DNA of 64,000 bases from Agapetus fuscipes. Taxonomy: Eukaryota; Arthropoda; Insecta; Trichoptera; Glossosomatidae. Both the position numbers and the translations under genes were made by a program. The notes beneath the pieces were generated by a model, which did not search any database, was not told the DNA's origin, and worked only from the letters and a program-made list of their open reading frames with translations. The stretch spans positions 4,340,001-4,404,000 of the forward strand of contig OX637339.1 in NCBI GenBank assembly GCA_951799405.1. Reading direction: 5' to 3'. This document shows positions 63,640-64,000 of this stretch, piece after piece; position 1 is the stretch's first letter, and every line of letters begins with the position of its first letter.

Positions 63640-63910
63640 GTGTCATATACTACGGTAGCATGGCGTAACACTGCGGTGACAAAACAAAACATGACATTAC
63701 CATACATCACATGAAATTACATTACAATGACAGCACTTCATATGACATTACATAATTATGATAGTACATAATATGACATTACATTCAAATGACAGCACAT
63801 CATATGACATTGAATCACGATGACAGAACATAACATCACATGAAATTATATCACAATGACAGCACAACATATGACATTTCATCACAATGACAGTACATCA
63901 TATGACTCTA
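63640..63910. repeat. Minisatellite of 'ATGACATTACAT'-like units
   Basis: Alternating 'CATATGACATTACAT' and 'AATGACAGCACATCATATG' blocks repeat about 12 times with variation. Confidence 0.8.
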
Positions 63911-64000
63911 CTTTCTTTTTGTTTCATTTTATTATTGTTTTTGTTTTTTCTTTCTTTCATCAAAAATTTCAACTTTTTCTATAAATGAACTGGATTTTGT

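Noticed and set aside
63640..63910. CRISPR array
   Set aside because: Repeat units vary in length and sequence without unique spacers; eukaryotic context; simple minisatellite.

Overview
This 64 kb window is animal nuclear DNA, most likely from an insect with a repeat-rich genome. The evidence is conserved single-copy animal genes with small exons and GT-AG introns, an arthropod-like 5S rRNA sequence, and mariner, hAT, Harbinger-like, LINE, SINE and LTR-type repeats. The order cannot be fixed from sequence alone. All exon models were read by hand from reading frame and splice sites; repeat boundaries are approximate unless target-site duplications (TSDs) are given.

Six host genes lie between about 0.9 and 44 kb. 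SPTLC1 (minus, 5' exons only, continuing past the left edge) is head-to-head with SSR1/TRAP-alpha (plus, 5 exons, 284 aa). EMC8/9 (minus, 4 exons, 207 aa) converges on SSR1 and is head-to-head with a LENG1 homologue (plus, 2 exons, 362 aa). A C2H2 zinc-finger gene (plus, 11 exons, about 668 aa) spans 19.6-35.1 kb. An NCOA5 homologue (minus, 6 coding exons, 425 aa) converges on it. SPTLC1, TRAP-alpha and EMC8 are endoplasmic-reticulum proteins; LENG1, the zinc-finger protein and NCOA5 are probably nuclear. A triplicated small basic/coiled-coil gene sits in an intron of the zinc-finger gene. From 44.9 to 64 kb I find no confident host exon.

Repeats fill most introns and the right third. The commonest, called here the TTAGA-tail repeat, is about 280 bp, ends in (TTAGA)n and has more than 30 copies. 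At 15.5-16.1 kb and 46.1-46.6 kb it directly follows the end of a LINE reverse-transcriptase ORF, so it is probably that LINE's 3' UTR. Two tRNA-derived SINEs (SINE-A and SINE-B) occur alone and as A-B fusions. SINE-A also occurs fused behind a 5S rRNA-like sequence, and carries two alternative 3' tails that match two different LINE 3' ends in the window. A full-length mariner-like element with an intact DD41D transposase ORF lies at 48.2-49.5 kb.

The most unusual signal is a scattered set of short motifs with a hammerhead-ribozyme-like core: CUGANGA, a hairpin whose stem sequence changes between copies while pairing is kept, then GAAA, a short palindrome, an NUH site and a closing outer stem. 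One copy is a 176 bp insertion with a 14 bp TSD, resembling a retrozyme.
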